A stretch of DNA of 36,531 nt from Bacillota bacterium (GTDB lineage: Bacteria > Bacillota > Limnochordia > DUMW01). Where the stretch lies: NCBI GenBank assembly GCA_012839765.1, contig DUMW01000011.1, positions 1 through 36,531 on the forward strand, read 5' to 3'. The notes beneath the pieces are model-generated. The model did not search any database, was not told where the DNA came from, and was given only the letters and a program-made list of their open reading frames with translations. This document shows, piece after piece, positions 15,713-23,238 of the stretch (its first letter is position 1; each line of letters begins with the position of its first letter). Both the position numbers and the translations under genes were made by a program.

Positions 15713-17053
15713 TTGAGCGGGAAATCAAGAGTCAAGATTACAGAAACGATCCTGCGGGACGCCCATCAGTCCTTGATGGCTACCCGGATGCGTCGGGATC
15801 ACATGTTAACTATCGCTGAAAAGCTGGATAAAGTAGGTTACCACTCCCTGGAAGCCTGGGGTGGAGCGACCTTTGATGCTTCTTTACGTTACCTGAAGGA
15901 GAATCCTTGGGAAACCCTGCGTCAGTTGCGGGAGCGCATTACCAAGACCCCACTGCAGATGCTGCTGCGGGGACAGAACCTTTTGGCCTACCGGAACTAT
16001 CCCGATGATGTGGTGGAGGCCTTCGTGCGCCATGCGGTGAAAAACGGGATTCGGATCGTCCGGATCTTTGATGCCCTGAATGACGTGCGGAACATGGAAC
16101 TGTCCATCGAGGTCACCAAGGATGCCGGGGCCCATGCCCAAGGCACCATCGTGTACACCATCAGTCCCGTACACAACGAGGACTATTATGTGCAGGTAGC
16201 GAAGAAGCTGAAGGAAATGGGGGCCGATTCCATCTGTATCAAGGATATGGCTGGTCTCATCTCCCCTGTGACGGCTTATAACCTTACGAAGCGGTTGAAG
16301 AAGGAAGTGGGTCTGCCGGTTCAGCTGCATTCCCACTACACCAGTGGTATGGCGGGAATGGCCTACTTCAAAGCCGCTGAAGCCGGAGTGGATGTGATCG
16401 ATACGGCCCTGTCTGCCTTGGCCTTTGGGTCTTCCCAACCGGCCACCGAGACCATGGTCTCGGCTTTGGCGGAGACTGACAGGGATACCGGCCTTGACCT
16501 TGAGCTTCTGAAGGACATTAACCAGTACTTCAAGGGAATCATCAAAGAGTATGGTGACGTGGTGGCCCCGATCCGGATGGATCCGGAAGTGCTCAGCTAC
16601 CAGATCCCCGGTGGGATGTTGTCCAACCTGCGGTCGCAACTGATGGAACAGGGCATGGTGGACAAGATCGAAGCGGTTTTCCAAGAGGTTCCCCGGGTGA
16701 GGGCGGAATTGGGTTATCCGCCACTGGTGACGCCGATGAGTCAAATCGTGGGTACACAGTCGGTGTTTAACATAGTCACCGGTCAACGGTATGCCATCCT
16801 GTCCAAGGAAGTGAAGGACTACGTCAAGGGTCTGTATGGACAACCCCCAGGACCCATTGATGAGGAGATCAAGAAACGCATTCTCGGCGACGATGAGCCG
16901 GTGACTTGCCGTCCTGCGGACCTATTGGAGCCAGGCTTGCCTAAAGCCTTTGATGAGTTGAAAGAAGCAGGTTTCAGCAACGTTTCCGAAGAAGAAGCCT
17001 TGGCTTACATTATGTTCCCCGAACAGACCAAGGCCTACCTGGGAAGCAGGTAG
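15713..17053 (+). CDS. oadA: oxaloacetate decarboxylase alpha (carboxyltransferase) subunit, biotin-less
   Basis: The 446-residue protein has an HMGL-like TIM-barrel starting TILRDAHQSLMATRMR (metal-binding D16), the carbamylated-lysine motif CIKDMAGL (K177) and the metal-binding LHSHYTSG (H206, H208). A C-terminal PYC/OADA-type conserved domain follows. It moves CO2 from oxaloacetate to the biotin carrier, leaving pyruvate. There is no biotin domain; the separate 119-residue carrier supplies it. The start is TTG 15713, with AAAGGAG 9 bases upstream and no ATG or GTG nearby. It is the last gene of the operon and is followed by a strong terminator. The same chain occurs as pyruvate carboxylase subunit B, but the beta and gamma genes favour the Na+ pump. 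Confidence 0.93.
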   Translation: MSGKSRVKITETILRDAHQSLMATRMRRDHMLTIAEKLDKVGYHSLEAWGGATFDASLRYLKENPWETLRQLRERITKTPLQMLLRGQNLLAYRNYPDDVVEAFVRHAVKNGIRIVRIFDALNDVRNMELSIEVTKDAGAHAQGTIVYTISPVHNEDYYVQVAKKLKEMGADSICIKDMAGLISPVTAYNLTKRLKKEVGLPVQLHSHYTSGMAGMAYFKAAEAGVDVIDTALSALAFGSSQPATETMVSALAETDRDTGLDLELLKDINQYFKGIIKEYGDVVAPIRMDPEVLSYQIPGGMLSNLRSQLMEQGMVDKIEAVFQEVPRVRAELGYPPLVTPMSQIVGTQSVFNIVTGQRYAILSKEVKDYVKGLYGQPPGPIDEEIKKRILGDDEPVTCRPADLLEPGLPKAFDELKEAGFSNVSEEEALAYIMFPEQTKAYLGSR

Positions 17054-17060
17054 GAATAAA

Positions 17061-17101
17061 TGAAAAAACGATGACTCTACCAAAGAGTCATCGTTTTTTC
17101 A
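17061..17101 (+). terminator. strong bidirectional intrinsic terminator
   Basis: An 18-bp perfect stem (17061-17078 with 17084-17101) includes an A-run on the left and a T-run on the right, around a 5-base loop. It ends the decarboxylase operon and, read from the other strand, the FmdB-like gene. Confidence 0.95.
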
Positions 17102-17139
17102 TGTCTATACATTCCTCTTCGGCTCCTGGGAAAGCTCAC

Positions 17140-17376
17140 CTAGGAGACTTTCTCCTCCGTACTGGAAGAGGAACTGGAAGTAGAGTCGGATGAAGAACCC
17201 TTGCGGTTATCGGTTACGTAGAAACCAGGCCCTTTGAAGACGATGTTCACATTGCGGCTGATCAGCCTGCTTACCTTTCCACCACAGGTTGGGCAGGTTT
17301 CCAACGCTGGTTCGGTAATCCGTTGTTCGTACTCGAAACGTCCGCATTTTGCGCACTTATACTCGTACGTCGGCAT
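17140..17376 (-). CDS. FmdB-family zinc-ribbon protein
   Basis: The 78-residue protein begins [13 protein letters not shown] and has two CxxC pairs (C8/C11 and C28/C31), the zinc ribbon of the FmdB/CxxC regulatory-protein family. The C-terminal 30 residues are a low-complexity Ser/Thr tail. Family members are small putative regulators or metal-binding proteins of unclear role. AGGAGGGG sits upstream of ATG 17376 at normal spacing. A candidate minus-strand promoter lies at 17489-17517, and the shared terminator at 17061-17101 ends the transcript. Confidence 0.88.
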   Translation of the reverse strand: MPTYEYKCAKCGRFEYEQRITEPALETCPTCGGKVSRLISRNVNIVFKGPGFYVTDNRKGSSSDSTSSSSSSTEEKVS

Positions 17377-17488
17377 GCAATCCCCTCCTACTTAGCTGTC
17401 TGTGATGTATTCTAGCCAATATCAGCGTGAACCCAAAAAAAGGGAGGACAAGATGGGGCTTTTCCCTCTCTTGATCCTCTAAGCATCA

Positions 17489-17517
17489 ATAATACCCCAA
17501 AAAGCGAAACGAGGCAA
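17489..17517 (-). promoter_or_regulatory. candidate promoter for the FmdB-like gene
   Basis: On the minus strand, TTGCCT (17517-17512) and TATTAT (17494-17489) are 17 bases apart. The leader to ATG 17376 would be about 105 nt and contains a T7 stretch (17441-17435) after a weak stem, possibly an attenuator. Confidence 0.45.
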
Positions 17518-17863
17518 TACCGGTAGAGCGTCAGACCTGTGGAGCAGTCCGTCTCGGTTGCTTATCGGTCATGTGGACACTGGGGGCGGGATGAGAGAGA
17601 CTCAATAGATCGGGTGGTGTAGGCCGGCAAGAGATCCGGGAAAAGGAGGAGTCCCTGGGTTCCCAGGGCTATGTTGGTCTTGTTCTGAATTAGTGTTCGT
17701 TGTTGGGTCTGACAAAGAGGCACTGGCAAAAGGGATTATTTCGTTTGAGCTATGGTTCCTAGGTGTATTACCAGGTTGTTCTGTGGGGTTTGAGATGTGG
17801 TAATGGGCAAAGGACTAGTTGTGAAGCCATCTTTTCTCGACCAGGGGGTCATTGTGGGCCAAT
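17518..17863. other. non-coding stretch with no recognisable gene
   Basis: I see no convincing coding frame here on either strand. One perfect hairpin, CCCTGGG (17653-17659) with CCCAGGG (17662-17668), lies between the strong ribosome binding site AAGGAGGA (17643-17650) and an ATG at 17671 that opens only a 5-codon frame. A weaker nested structure spans roughly 17507-17555. I could not match the region to a known riboswitch, 6S, SRP, RNase P or tmRNA pattern. Confidence 0.4.
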
Positions 17864-17893
17864 TTGACAATGATGTGACGTTTAGTATAGAAT
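17864..17893 (+). promoter_or_regulatory. promoter upstream of the CorC-type gene leader
   Basis: A consensus TTGACA (17864-17869) is followed after 18 bases by TAGAAT (17888-17893). Transcription would begin near 17900, about 240 bases before the CorC-type start. Confidence 0.65.
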
Positions 17894-17917
17894 TATTGAT
17901 GAAAGGTTGGGAGGAAC

Positions 17918-18067
17918 GTGGACGATAATTCTGATCCTGAGCCATCGAAGTGGCGGAATGATAGAGTAACTTTCCTTATACAACCGAATCGATTGATGAG
18001 GCTCTATCGACACACAGAAGGGGATAGTAGTGTGCTTTCCTCCTTGCTGTGTGTTTTTTTGTTGTGA
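17918..18067 (+). CDS. possible 49-residue leader ORF running through a terminator
   Basis: GTG 17918 is preceded by GGGAGGA at 2 to 3 bases (closer than ideal) and opens a 49-codon frame to TGA 18065. The product is polar at first (MDDNSDPEPSKWRNDRV) with a hydrophobic end (VLSSLLCVFLL). The frame contains the whole intrinsic terminator (18010-18060) and stops just after its T-run. It starts about 18 nt into the predicted transcript. The protein matches nothing I know. Either it is a leader peptide whose translation would melt the terminator, or the open frame is chance and the transcript is a non-coding leader. Confidence 0.35.
   Translation: MDDNSDPEPSKWRNDRVTFLIQPNRLMRLYRHTEGDSSVLSSLLCVFLL
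18010..18060 (+). terminator. intrinsic terminator in the leader of the CorC-type gene
   Basis: ACACACAG (18010-18017) pairs with CTGTGTGT (18047-18054); after a one-base bulge, 18018-18023 pairs with 18040-18045. T7 spans 18054-18060. A competing 5-bp stem (18011-18015 with 18030-18034) would disrupt it. Upstream, GATAGAG (17960-17966) pairs perfectly with CTCTATC (18002-18008). The terminator lies between the promoter and the gene, as in attenuators. Confidence 0.75.
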
Positions 18068-18139
18068 TCATGGAGCAACTGCGGCAGCTTGCGAGAAGTC
18101 AAATTCTAACTCGATTACTATTCCATGGAGGTTGTTGGT

Positions 18140-19480
18140 TTGACTGACGCTCCCCTGTTGTTGTTGTTCTTGCTTCAGTTCGGCTTCATCTTTCTGAATG
18201 CTGTTTTCGCTAGCGCAGAGATCGCAGTGTTGACCATGAACAAAAACCGGTTGTTCCAGCTTTCCACTTCCGGCGATAAACGGGCTTTACTGTTGACTAA
18301 GTTGACAGAACAACCGGCCACCTTTTTAGCCACCATCCAGGTGGGCATTACCCTGATCAACTTGCTGAGCAGTGCGGTGGCCACAGAAAACTTCTCGGAT
18401 CGCCTGGTGGATTTCCTTGTGGGTTTAGGGATCAAAGCCCCGACCCTGGTGGTCAATATCCTAGCGGTAACGTTGATTACTCTGATCTTGACCTACTTTA
18501 CCGTCCTGTTGGGTGAACTGATCCCCAAACGACTGGCGATGGTGAAGACGGAGCAGATTGCCCTGATCATGTCCCGGCTGATTTACTGGGTGGCCCGCAT
18601 CTTTACCCCGGTGGTATGGTTTTTCACCGTCTCTACCAATGGGCTGTTACGTATTTTCGGCATTGACCCCGACCAAGAGGAAAATGAGGATACGGAAGAG
18701 GAGATCCGGCTGATCCTGGATGCGGCCAGCGAGAAGGGGACCATCGAACCCGACGAACATAATATGATCACCAACATCTTCGAGTTCGACGACATCGACG
18801 CAGAAGAGATCATGACCCATCGGGTGGAAGTGACCATGCTCTGGATGGAGGAGTCCGATGAACAATGGGCTCAGACCATCGCCGAGAGCCGCTACTCTTA
18901 TTATCCCATCTGTGCCGAAAGTCCTGACCAGATTGTAGGCGTTCTGAGGGCGAAGGATTACTTCCGTCTCAAGGACAAAAGCCGGGAAAACGTGATGAAG
19001 CACGCGGTGCGGCCGGCCTTCTTTGTCCATGAATCGGTGCGGGCCGATGTCTTGTTCCAAAAGATGCAGCAGTCGAGGAACCATTTTGCGGTGGTGGTGG
19101 ACGATTACGGCGGGATGAGCGGGATCATCACCATGAACGATCTGTTAGAGCAGTTGGTGGGGGATCTGGGTGATGATCAGTCCCTGCCCGAGGAAGCACC
19201 GCCCATTGAGCGGGTTGACTCCGACACTTGGCGGATCCAGGGCACCGCGTCCTTGGCGGAGGTGTCCAAGGAACTGGGGGTGCCTTTACCCTATGAGGAG
19301 TACGACACCTTCGGCGGGTTCGTCTTTGGACTTTTGGGCAGTGTCCCCTGTGACGGAAGTACCCCGGAACTGGAGGAATACGGTCTGAAGATCAAGGTCA
19401 CCAAGATCCGGAAACGCCGGTTGGAAAGTGCCGTGGTATGCCTCGCGGAGCAGGAAGTGGAGACGGGAATTGAAAAGTGA
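18140..19480 (+). CDS. CorC/TlyC-type (UPF0053) membrane protein with CNNM and CBS domains
   Basis: The 446-residue protein has an N-terminal DUF21/CNNM membrane domain (about residues 1-185, with FASAEIAVLTMNKNR and TYFTVLLGELIPKR). A CBS pair follows (about 205-330), and then a CorC_HlyC C-terminal domain (FGGFVFGLLG). Relatives are Mg2+ or Co2+ transporters and ion-homeostasis proteins; the hemolysin label is historical. I chose TTG 18140, giving MTDAPLLLLF, because GGAGGT lies 7 bases upstream at 18127-18132. The ATG at 18125 is in frame but overlaps that ribosome binding site and has none of its own. A structured leader with a terminator precedes it, hinting at ion-responsive attenuation. 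Confidence 0.9.
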   Translation: MTDAPLLLLFLLQFGFIFLNAVFASAEIAVLTMNKNRLFQLSTSGDKRALLLTKLTEQPATFLATIQVGITLINLLSSAVATENFSDRLVDFLVGLGIKAPTLVVNILAVTLITLILTYFTVLLGELIPKRLAMVKTEQIALIMSRLIYWVARIFTPVVWFFTVSTNGLLRIFGIDPDQEENEDTEEEIRLILDAASEKGTIEPDEHNMITNIFEFDDIDAEEIMTHRVEVTMLWMEESDEQWAQTIAESRYSYYPICAESPDQIVGVLRAKDYFRLKDKSRENVMKHAVRPAFFVHESVRADVLFQKMQQSRNHFAVVVDDYGGMSGIITMNDLLEQLVGDLGDDQSLPEEAPPIERVDSDTWRIQGTASLAEVSKELGVPLPYEEYDTFGGFVFGLLGSVPCDGSTPELEEYGLKIKVTKIRKRRLESAVVCLAEQEVETGIEK

Positions 19481-19560
19481 GTCTTCTTGGCACAAATTTT
19501 TCTCTTGAGGAACCAAGCCCGGTTTAGGTGTCCTCCAGATCAGACCTCTGTTTCGTATAA

Positions 19561-19591
19561 GACAGCGCCAGCGTTCTCACGCGGGCGCTGT
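19561..19591 (+). terminator. hairpin downstream of the CorC-type gene
   Basis: GACAGCGCC (19561-19569) pairs with GGCGCTGTC (19583-19591), with three more inner pairs. No T-run follows, so it is a hairpin of uncertain function. The rest of the 19481-19727 gap shows no gene. Confidence 0.45.
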
Positions 19592-19727
19592 CCCGCGAAG
19601 ATTTCAAGACCAGCCATTGACAATCAACGTATTTGTCTTTCCGGTAGAGACCGCAACCGGTGAGGAGGGGCATTTCCTTGGGGTTTGACTGTCTTTTTTC
19701 TTCCCAGACGAATAAGGGCTTATCCCC

Positions 19728-19756
19728 TTGACAAGTCCAGTTGAAAGGGGTACAGT
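19728..19756 (+). promoter_or_regulatory. promoter of the Gfo/Idh/MocA-lacI operon
   Basis: TTGACA (19728-19733), 17 bases, TACAGT (19751-19756). The start of transcription is expected near 19763, inside or next to the operator. Confidence 0.65.
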
Positions 19757-19764
19757 GGACTTAC

Positions 19765-19776
19765 GGAAACGGTTCC
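19765..19776 (+). promoter_or_regulatory. LacI-family operator candidate
   Basis: GGAAACGGTTCC is a 12-base palindrome (one mismatch per half) with a central CG, the hallmark of LacI/GalR-family operators. It lies just after the predicted transcription start, where a bound repressor would block the promoter. The regulator encoded at 20855-21871 is the obvious candidate to bind it. Confidence 0.6.
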
Positions 19777-19800
19777 AAAATTCGAGATGGAGGAATGATT

Positions 19801-20841
19801 GTGAGTAAGAAAGTTAGGGTAGGACTCATTGGTTGTGGTAGAGTAGCCCGTGTGCACGCACAGGCACTGACAGAATTGGACCAGACGCAATTGGTGGCGG
19901 TTTGCGACATCAAGGAAGATCGGGCCAAGGAGTATGGGGAGAAGTTCAACGTCGACTATTACTTAGATTACAAGGAAATGTTGGCGAGGGATGATATTGA
20001 TGCAGTACAGATTTGCACCCCTCACCATTTGCATAAAGAAATGACGGTTAATGCGGCCAATGCCGGAAAGCACGTATTGACGGAAAAGCCTATGGCCCTG
20101 TCCATTGAAGACATCGACGCCATGATTGGGGCGGCGGATCGTAATGGGGTCACCCTCGGGGTCATTTTTCAGAACCGGTATAACGACAGCTCCCTCGCGG
20201 TCAAAGAGGTCATTGATAGTGGGAAGTTGGGCAAGATTCTAGGGGCCCGGGCCTTTATCACCTGGCGGCGGACCGACGAATACTACAAGGGCAGCGACTG
20301 GAAGGGAACCTGGGACAAGGAAGGCGGCGGTTTTCTGATCGATCAAGCCATTCACACCATCGACTTGATGCAGTGGATGGTGGGAGAGGTGGAGACCATC
20401 CGGGCTACCTACGGTACCCACGCCCACACCTATATCGACGTGGATGATGTGGCCGAAGCCTATATCCGCTTCACCAACGGTGCCGAAGGCTGTGTCTACG
20501 GTAACTGCTTCTACGCCTATGATGCCCCGGTCTATCTGGAGATCGTGGGCGAAAACGGCCGTGCCGAGATTCTGGGCGGTTTCCGGGGTAAAGCCATTAT
20601 CACCATCGGTAACGAAGAGCGGATCGTGACCCAGCGGGAAGGCAAGGTCTTAGGTAAGAGCTATTGGGGTCCGTCCCATATCCGTCAGATCGAAGAGTTC
20701 TACACCGACTTGTTGGCCGGGCGCAAGCCAGCCATTGACGGACGGGTCGGAAAGGTGGCCAACGCCATGGTGCTGGCCATGTACGAGTCCCACCGCCAGG
20801 GCAAACCCATTGACTTCCAAAGCTTCATAGGTAACAAGTAA
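19801..20841 (+). CDS. Gfo/Idh/MocA-family oxidoreductase, LacI-linked
   Basis: The 346-residue protein has the Rossmann motif GLIGCGRVARVHAQ, the EKP motif (residues 95-97), and the second-domain signature GGGFLIDQAIHTIDLMQWM with the conserved His. Such enzymes oxidise or reduce sugar derivatives. The LacI-type regulator encoded 13 bases downstream, with its operator at the promoter, suggests induction by a sugar or polyol. I chose GTG 19801 because GGAGGA (19789-19794) is 6 bases upstream; the ATG at 19795 touches the ribosome binding site. No transporter gene is adjacent, so the substrate is unknown. Confidence 0.9.
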   Translation: MSKKVRVGLIGCGRVARVHAQALTELDQTQLVAVCDIKEDRAKEYGEKFNVDYYLDYKEMLARDDIDAVQICTPHHLHKEMTVNAANAGKHVLTEKPMALSIEDIDAMIGAADRNGVTLGVIFQNRYNDSSLAVKEVIDSGKLGKILGARAFITWRRTDEYYKGSDWKGTWDKEGGGFLIDQAIHTIDLMQWMVGEVETIRATYGTHAHTYIDVDDVAEAYIRFTNGAEGCVYGNCFYAYDAPVYLEIVGENGRAEILGGFRGKAIITIGNEERIVTQREGKVLGKSYWGPSHIRQIEEFYTDLLAGRKPAIDGRVGKVANAMVLAMYESHRQGKPIDFQSFIGNK

Positions 20842-20854
20842 TAGGGAGGCCAAT

Positions 20855-21871
20855 GTGCGACTGACGATTCGGGATATTGCCAAGGAGGCAGGAGTAGGGC
20901 TGGGGACTGTTTCCCGGGTGCTCAATAACAGTCCCCATGTGAGCCCCGCCACCCGGGCCAAGGTCTTGGCGGTGATTGAGAAATACAATTACCGGCCCCA
21001 CGCGGTGGCCAGGAGCCTGGCTAGAAGACGTACTAACACCGTGGGTGTCGTCGTCCCCCACTTTACCAAACGCTTCTTCATCGAAGTACTCCGGGGGATC
21101 CAAGAACCCTTGGAACAGGCCGGTCGGGATCTCATCCTGTATAACGTCCAAAACCGTGTGCAGAAGGAAGACATCTTTCAGCGCCTCACCTACGAGAAGC
21201 CGGTAGATGGTGTGATTATCATCAACCTGCGCCTGACGGACAAACACTGTGAGCTGTTGCAGGAGGCAGGGCTACCTGTGGTCCTGGTGGACAGTGAACG
21301 CCGGGAGTTTACCTCCATCGTCTCCGACAATGTCCGGGGGGCACAGATCGCGGTGACCCACCTCATCAACCTGGGACATCGCCAGATTGGCTTGGTGAAC
21401 GGTCTGGTGCGCTACCATGCCAGCCGGCAACGTTTTCAGGGGTACAAGCAAGCCCTAGCCCAACATGGCATTCCCTATGACGCCAATCTGGTGGTCACTT
21501 CGGAGTTTTCCCGGGAGGGGGGATATGAGTCGGTCAAAGCCCTGTTTGCCCGCGCCAAGCCCACCGCGATCTTTGCGGCCAGTGACGAGCAAGCCATTGG
21601 CATCATGGACTATGCCCGGGAAAAGGGTATCCGTATTCCGGAGGATGTGGCCCTGGTGGGTTTCGATGACATCGATCTCGTCGATTTTATCGGACTTAGC
21701 ACCATGCGCCAGTCCATGACGGAGATGGGGGCCGTGGCCGCTCAGAAGCTTTTAGAGATGCTAGCCGATTCCCACGAAAGGGAAAAGAAGCCGCCGGAAA
21801 GGATCGTGTTTTGTCCCCGGCTGGTGGTCCGTACCTCCTGTGGTAGCCGGGCTGCACCGAGAACACCGTAA
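20855..21871 (+). CDS. LacI-family transcriptional regulator
   Basis: The 338-residue protein starts with a LacI helix-turn-helix (TIRDIAKEAGVGLGTVSRVLNN, residues 4-25) and hinge (YRPHAVARSLARRRTNTVGVV). A periplasmic-binding-like ligand domain follows (VGFDDIDLVDFIGLSTMRQS near the end). It starts at GTG 20855, with GGGAGG 5 bases upstream. It is co-transcribed with the oxidoreductase, and a LacI-type operator overlaps their shared promoter, so autoregulated repression released by a sugar-like ligand is likely. Confidence 0.95.
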   Translation: MRLTIRDIAKEAGVGLGTVSRVLNNSPHVSPATRAKVLAVIEKYNYRPHAVARSLARRRTNTVGVVVPHFTKRFFIEVLRGIQEPLEQAGRDLILYNVQNRVQKEDIFQRLTYEKPVDGVIIINLRLTDKHCELLQEAGLPVVLVDSERREFTSIVSDNVRGAQIAVTHLINLGHRQIGLVNGLVRYHASRQRFQGYKQALAQHGIPYDANLVVTSEFSREGGYESVKALFARAKPTAIFAASDEQAIGIMDYAREKGIRIPEDVALVGFDDIDLVDFIGLSTMRQSMTEMGAVAAQKLLEMLADSHEREKKPPERIVFCPRLVVRTSCGSRAAPRTP

Positions 21872-21875
21872 AGTA

Positions 21876-21908
21876 ATCCTGCTCCCTGCACGGGGGCAGG
21901 ATTTTTTT
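21876..21908 (+). terminator. intrinsic terminator after the lacI-type gene
   Basis: An 11-bp stem (21876-21886 with 21892-21902, one G-T) around a 5-base loop is followed by T7 (21902-21908). Confidence 0.92.
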
Positions 21909-21957
21909 GCTTTGTCGCTAATAAGCAATAGATGGACTAAGAAAGGAAGTGGCACCG

Positions 21958-23238
21958 ATGGCACTGTTACAAGGGCCCCTGCTCTTCGATGGGGCGATGG
22001 GGACCATGCTCCAGCAAAAGCGAAGCGACTTGGCTTTTCCGGAGTTGTTCAACCTGGAGGCGCCGGAGATAGTGGAGGAGGTTCACCGCGCTTACCTGGC
22101 GGCGGGTGCCGATGTTGTGGAGACCAACACCTTTGGGGCCAATCGCTACAAGTTGGCCCAGCATGGGCTGGCGGAGCGGACGGTGGAGATCAACGAACGG
22201 GCCGCAGAACTGGCCAAAGAGGCGGTGCGCAAAGCCGGTGGTAAGCAGCTGGTGGCTGGCTCCCTTGGTCCCACAGGACAGTTGATGGCTCCTTTGGGGA
22301 CCGCCAGTTTCGAAGATATCTACGGGGTCTATCGGGAGCAGGCCCAGGCTTTGGCCGCTGGAGGCGTGGATTTGTTAATTGTGGAGACGATGCTGGATCT
22401 GGGTGAGGCCCGGGCTGCCCTTTTGGGAGCCCTAACCACCGGTTTGCCGGTGATCGCCCAGATGACCTTCGAACAGTCGGGCATGACGATGATGGGCACC
22501 CCCGCCGCGGTGGCGGCCTGTGTCCTTTCGAGCTTGGGGGCTACGGTGGTGGGGACCAACTGTGGTCTTGGTCCCCGGCAGATGTTGGACATTGTCCGGT
22601 CCATGGCGGAGGTGGCCCCCCGCATTTCGGCCATTCCCAACGCTGGTTTGCCTAAGCTGGTGGAGGGGAAGGATGTCTATGACCTGGACCCCAAGACCAT
22701 GGCGGAATTCGTACCCCAGCTTTTGGCCCAAGGGGCTGGAATCGTCGGTGGGTGTTGTGGTACTACACCAGACCACATCCAGGCGATGCGCCAGGCCTTG
22801 GATGCAGCTTCCTATACACCACCTACACCCCGCGGTATCTATGGGGCCAGTAGCAGAAAACTAGTGGATCTTTCCGGTGGAGTCTTGGCTAAGGCCGGTA
22901 CTGTCGACGACTGGATGGAGGCGGAGGGGGCAGGGTTTTCCCTTTTGGTCCTTACCCATCCTGGGGATGTGACCATGGCCCAGATGATGTGTCCTCTGCC
23001 CATGATCTTTACCGACGTGCCTATGGAGGATTTGGAAAAGCTCTTGCGGGAGTATCATGGACGGGCCCTGGTGGTGCCGCCCATGGAACCGGAACAGCAG
23101 GGTTTTGCAGAGTATCTGGAGGTGCTGGGGCGATACGGAGCCTTGGCGGTTTTGTCGGAGTATCGGGAGCTGGGGGTGGAGGTTGCGGTGTGGCAGCCCC
23201 TCTCCGAGGATACTTGGCGGATTGAAGGGGTAAAATGA
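21958..23238 (+). CDS. homocysteine S-methyltransferase domain protein (MetH N-terminal/BHMT type)
   Basis: The first 290 residues are a homocysteine S-methyltransferase barrel: LLFDGAMGTMLQ at the start, ETNTFGANRYKL, and the three zinc cysteines C202 (TNCGLGP) and C266/C267 (GGCCGTTPDH). It makes methionine from homocysteine. The last 135 residues (from about PRGIYGASSRKL) are not the folate or cobalamin domains of full MetH, and I cannot name them. The methyl donor, or a partner protein carrying the other MetH domains, is unknown. ATG 21958 has AAAGGA 10 bases upstream; GTG 21949 is too close to it. It heads a tight operon ending in methylthioadenosine salvage genes and overlaps the next gene by 4 bases. 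Confidence 0.88.
   Translation: MALLQGPLLFDGAMGTMLQQKRSDLAFPELFNLEAPEIVEEVHRAYLAAGADVVETNTFGANRYKLAQHGLAERTVEINERAAELAKEAVRKAGGKQLVAGSLGPTGQLMAPLGTASFEDIYGVYREQAQALAAGGVDLLIVETMLDLGEARAALLGALTTGLPVIAQMTFEQSGMTMMGTPAAVAACVLSSLGATVVGTNCGLGPRQMLDIVRSMAEVAPRISAIPNAGLPKLVEGKDVYDLDPKTMAEFVPQLLAQGAGIVGGCCGTTPDHIQAMRQALDAASYTPPTPRGIYGASSRKLVDLSGGVLAKAGTVDDWMEAEGAGFSLLVLTHPGDVTMAQMMCPLPMIFTDVPMEDLEKLLREYHGRALVVPPMEPEQQGFAEYLEVLGRYGALAVLSEYRELGVEVAVWQPLSEDTWRIEGVK

Noticed and set aside
15884-16843. Long open frame of 319 codons on the minus strand opposite oadA
   Set aside because: It is a shadow of the GC-rich oadA codons: no ribosome binding site, no recognisable motif, His/Pro-rich composition typical of antisense frames.
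17453-17482. Nine-codon leader peptide MGLFPLLIL behind AGGGAGG
   Set aside because: It opens toward the non-coding gap with no gene following closely on that strand, and the same bases are better explained as the T-run region of the minus-strand FmdB leader.
17500-17700. 6S RNA, SRP RNA, RNase P RNA, tmRNA or a known riboswitch in the gap
   Set aside because: None of the conserved elements of these RNAs could be found; only short hairpins are seen.
17900-18060. M-box Mg2+ riboswitch or yybP-ykoY Mn2+ riboswitch before the CorC-type gene
   Set aside because: The core motifs of both classes are absent and the leader is too short for an M-box. A GAGGCTC stretch alone is not enough.
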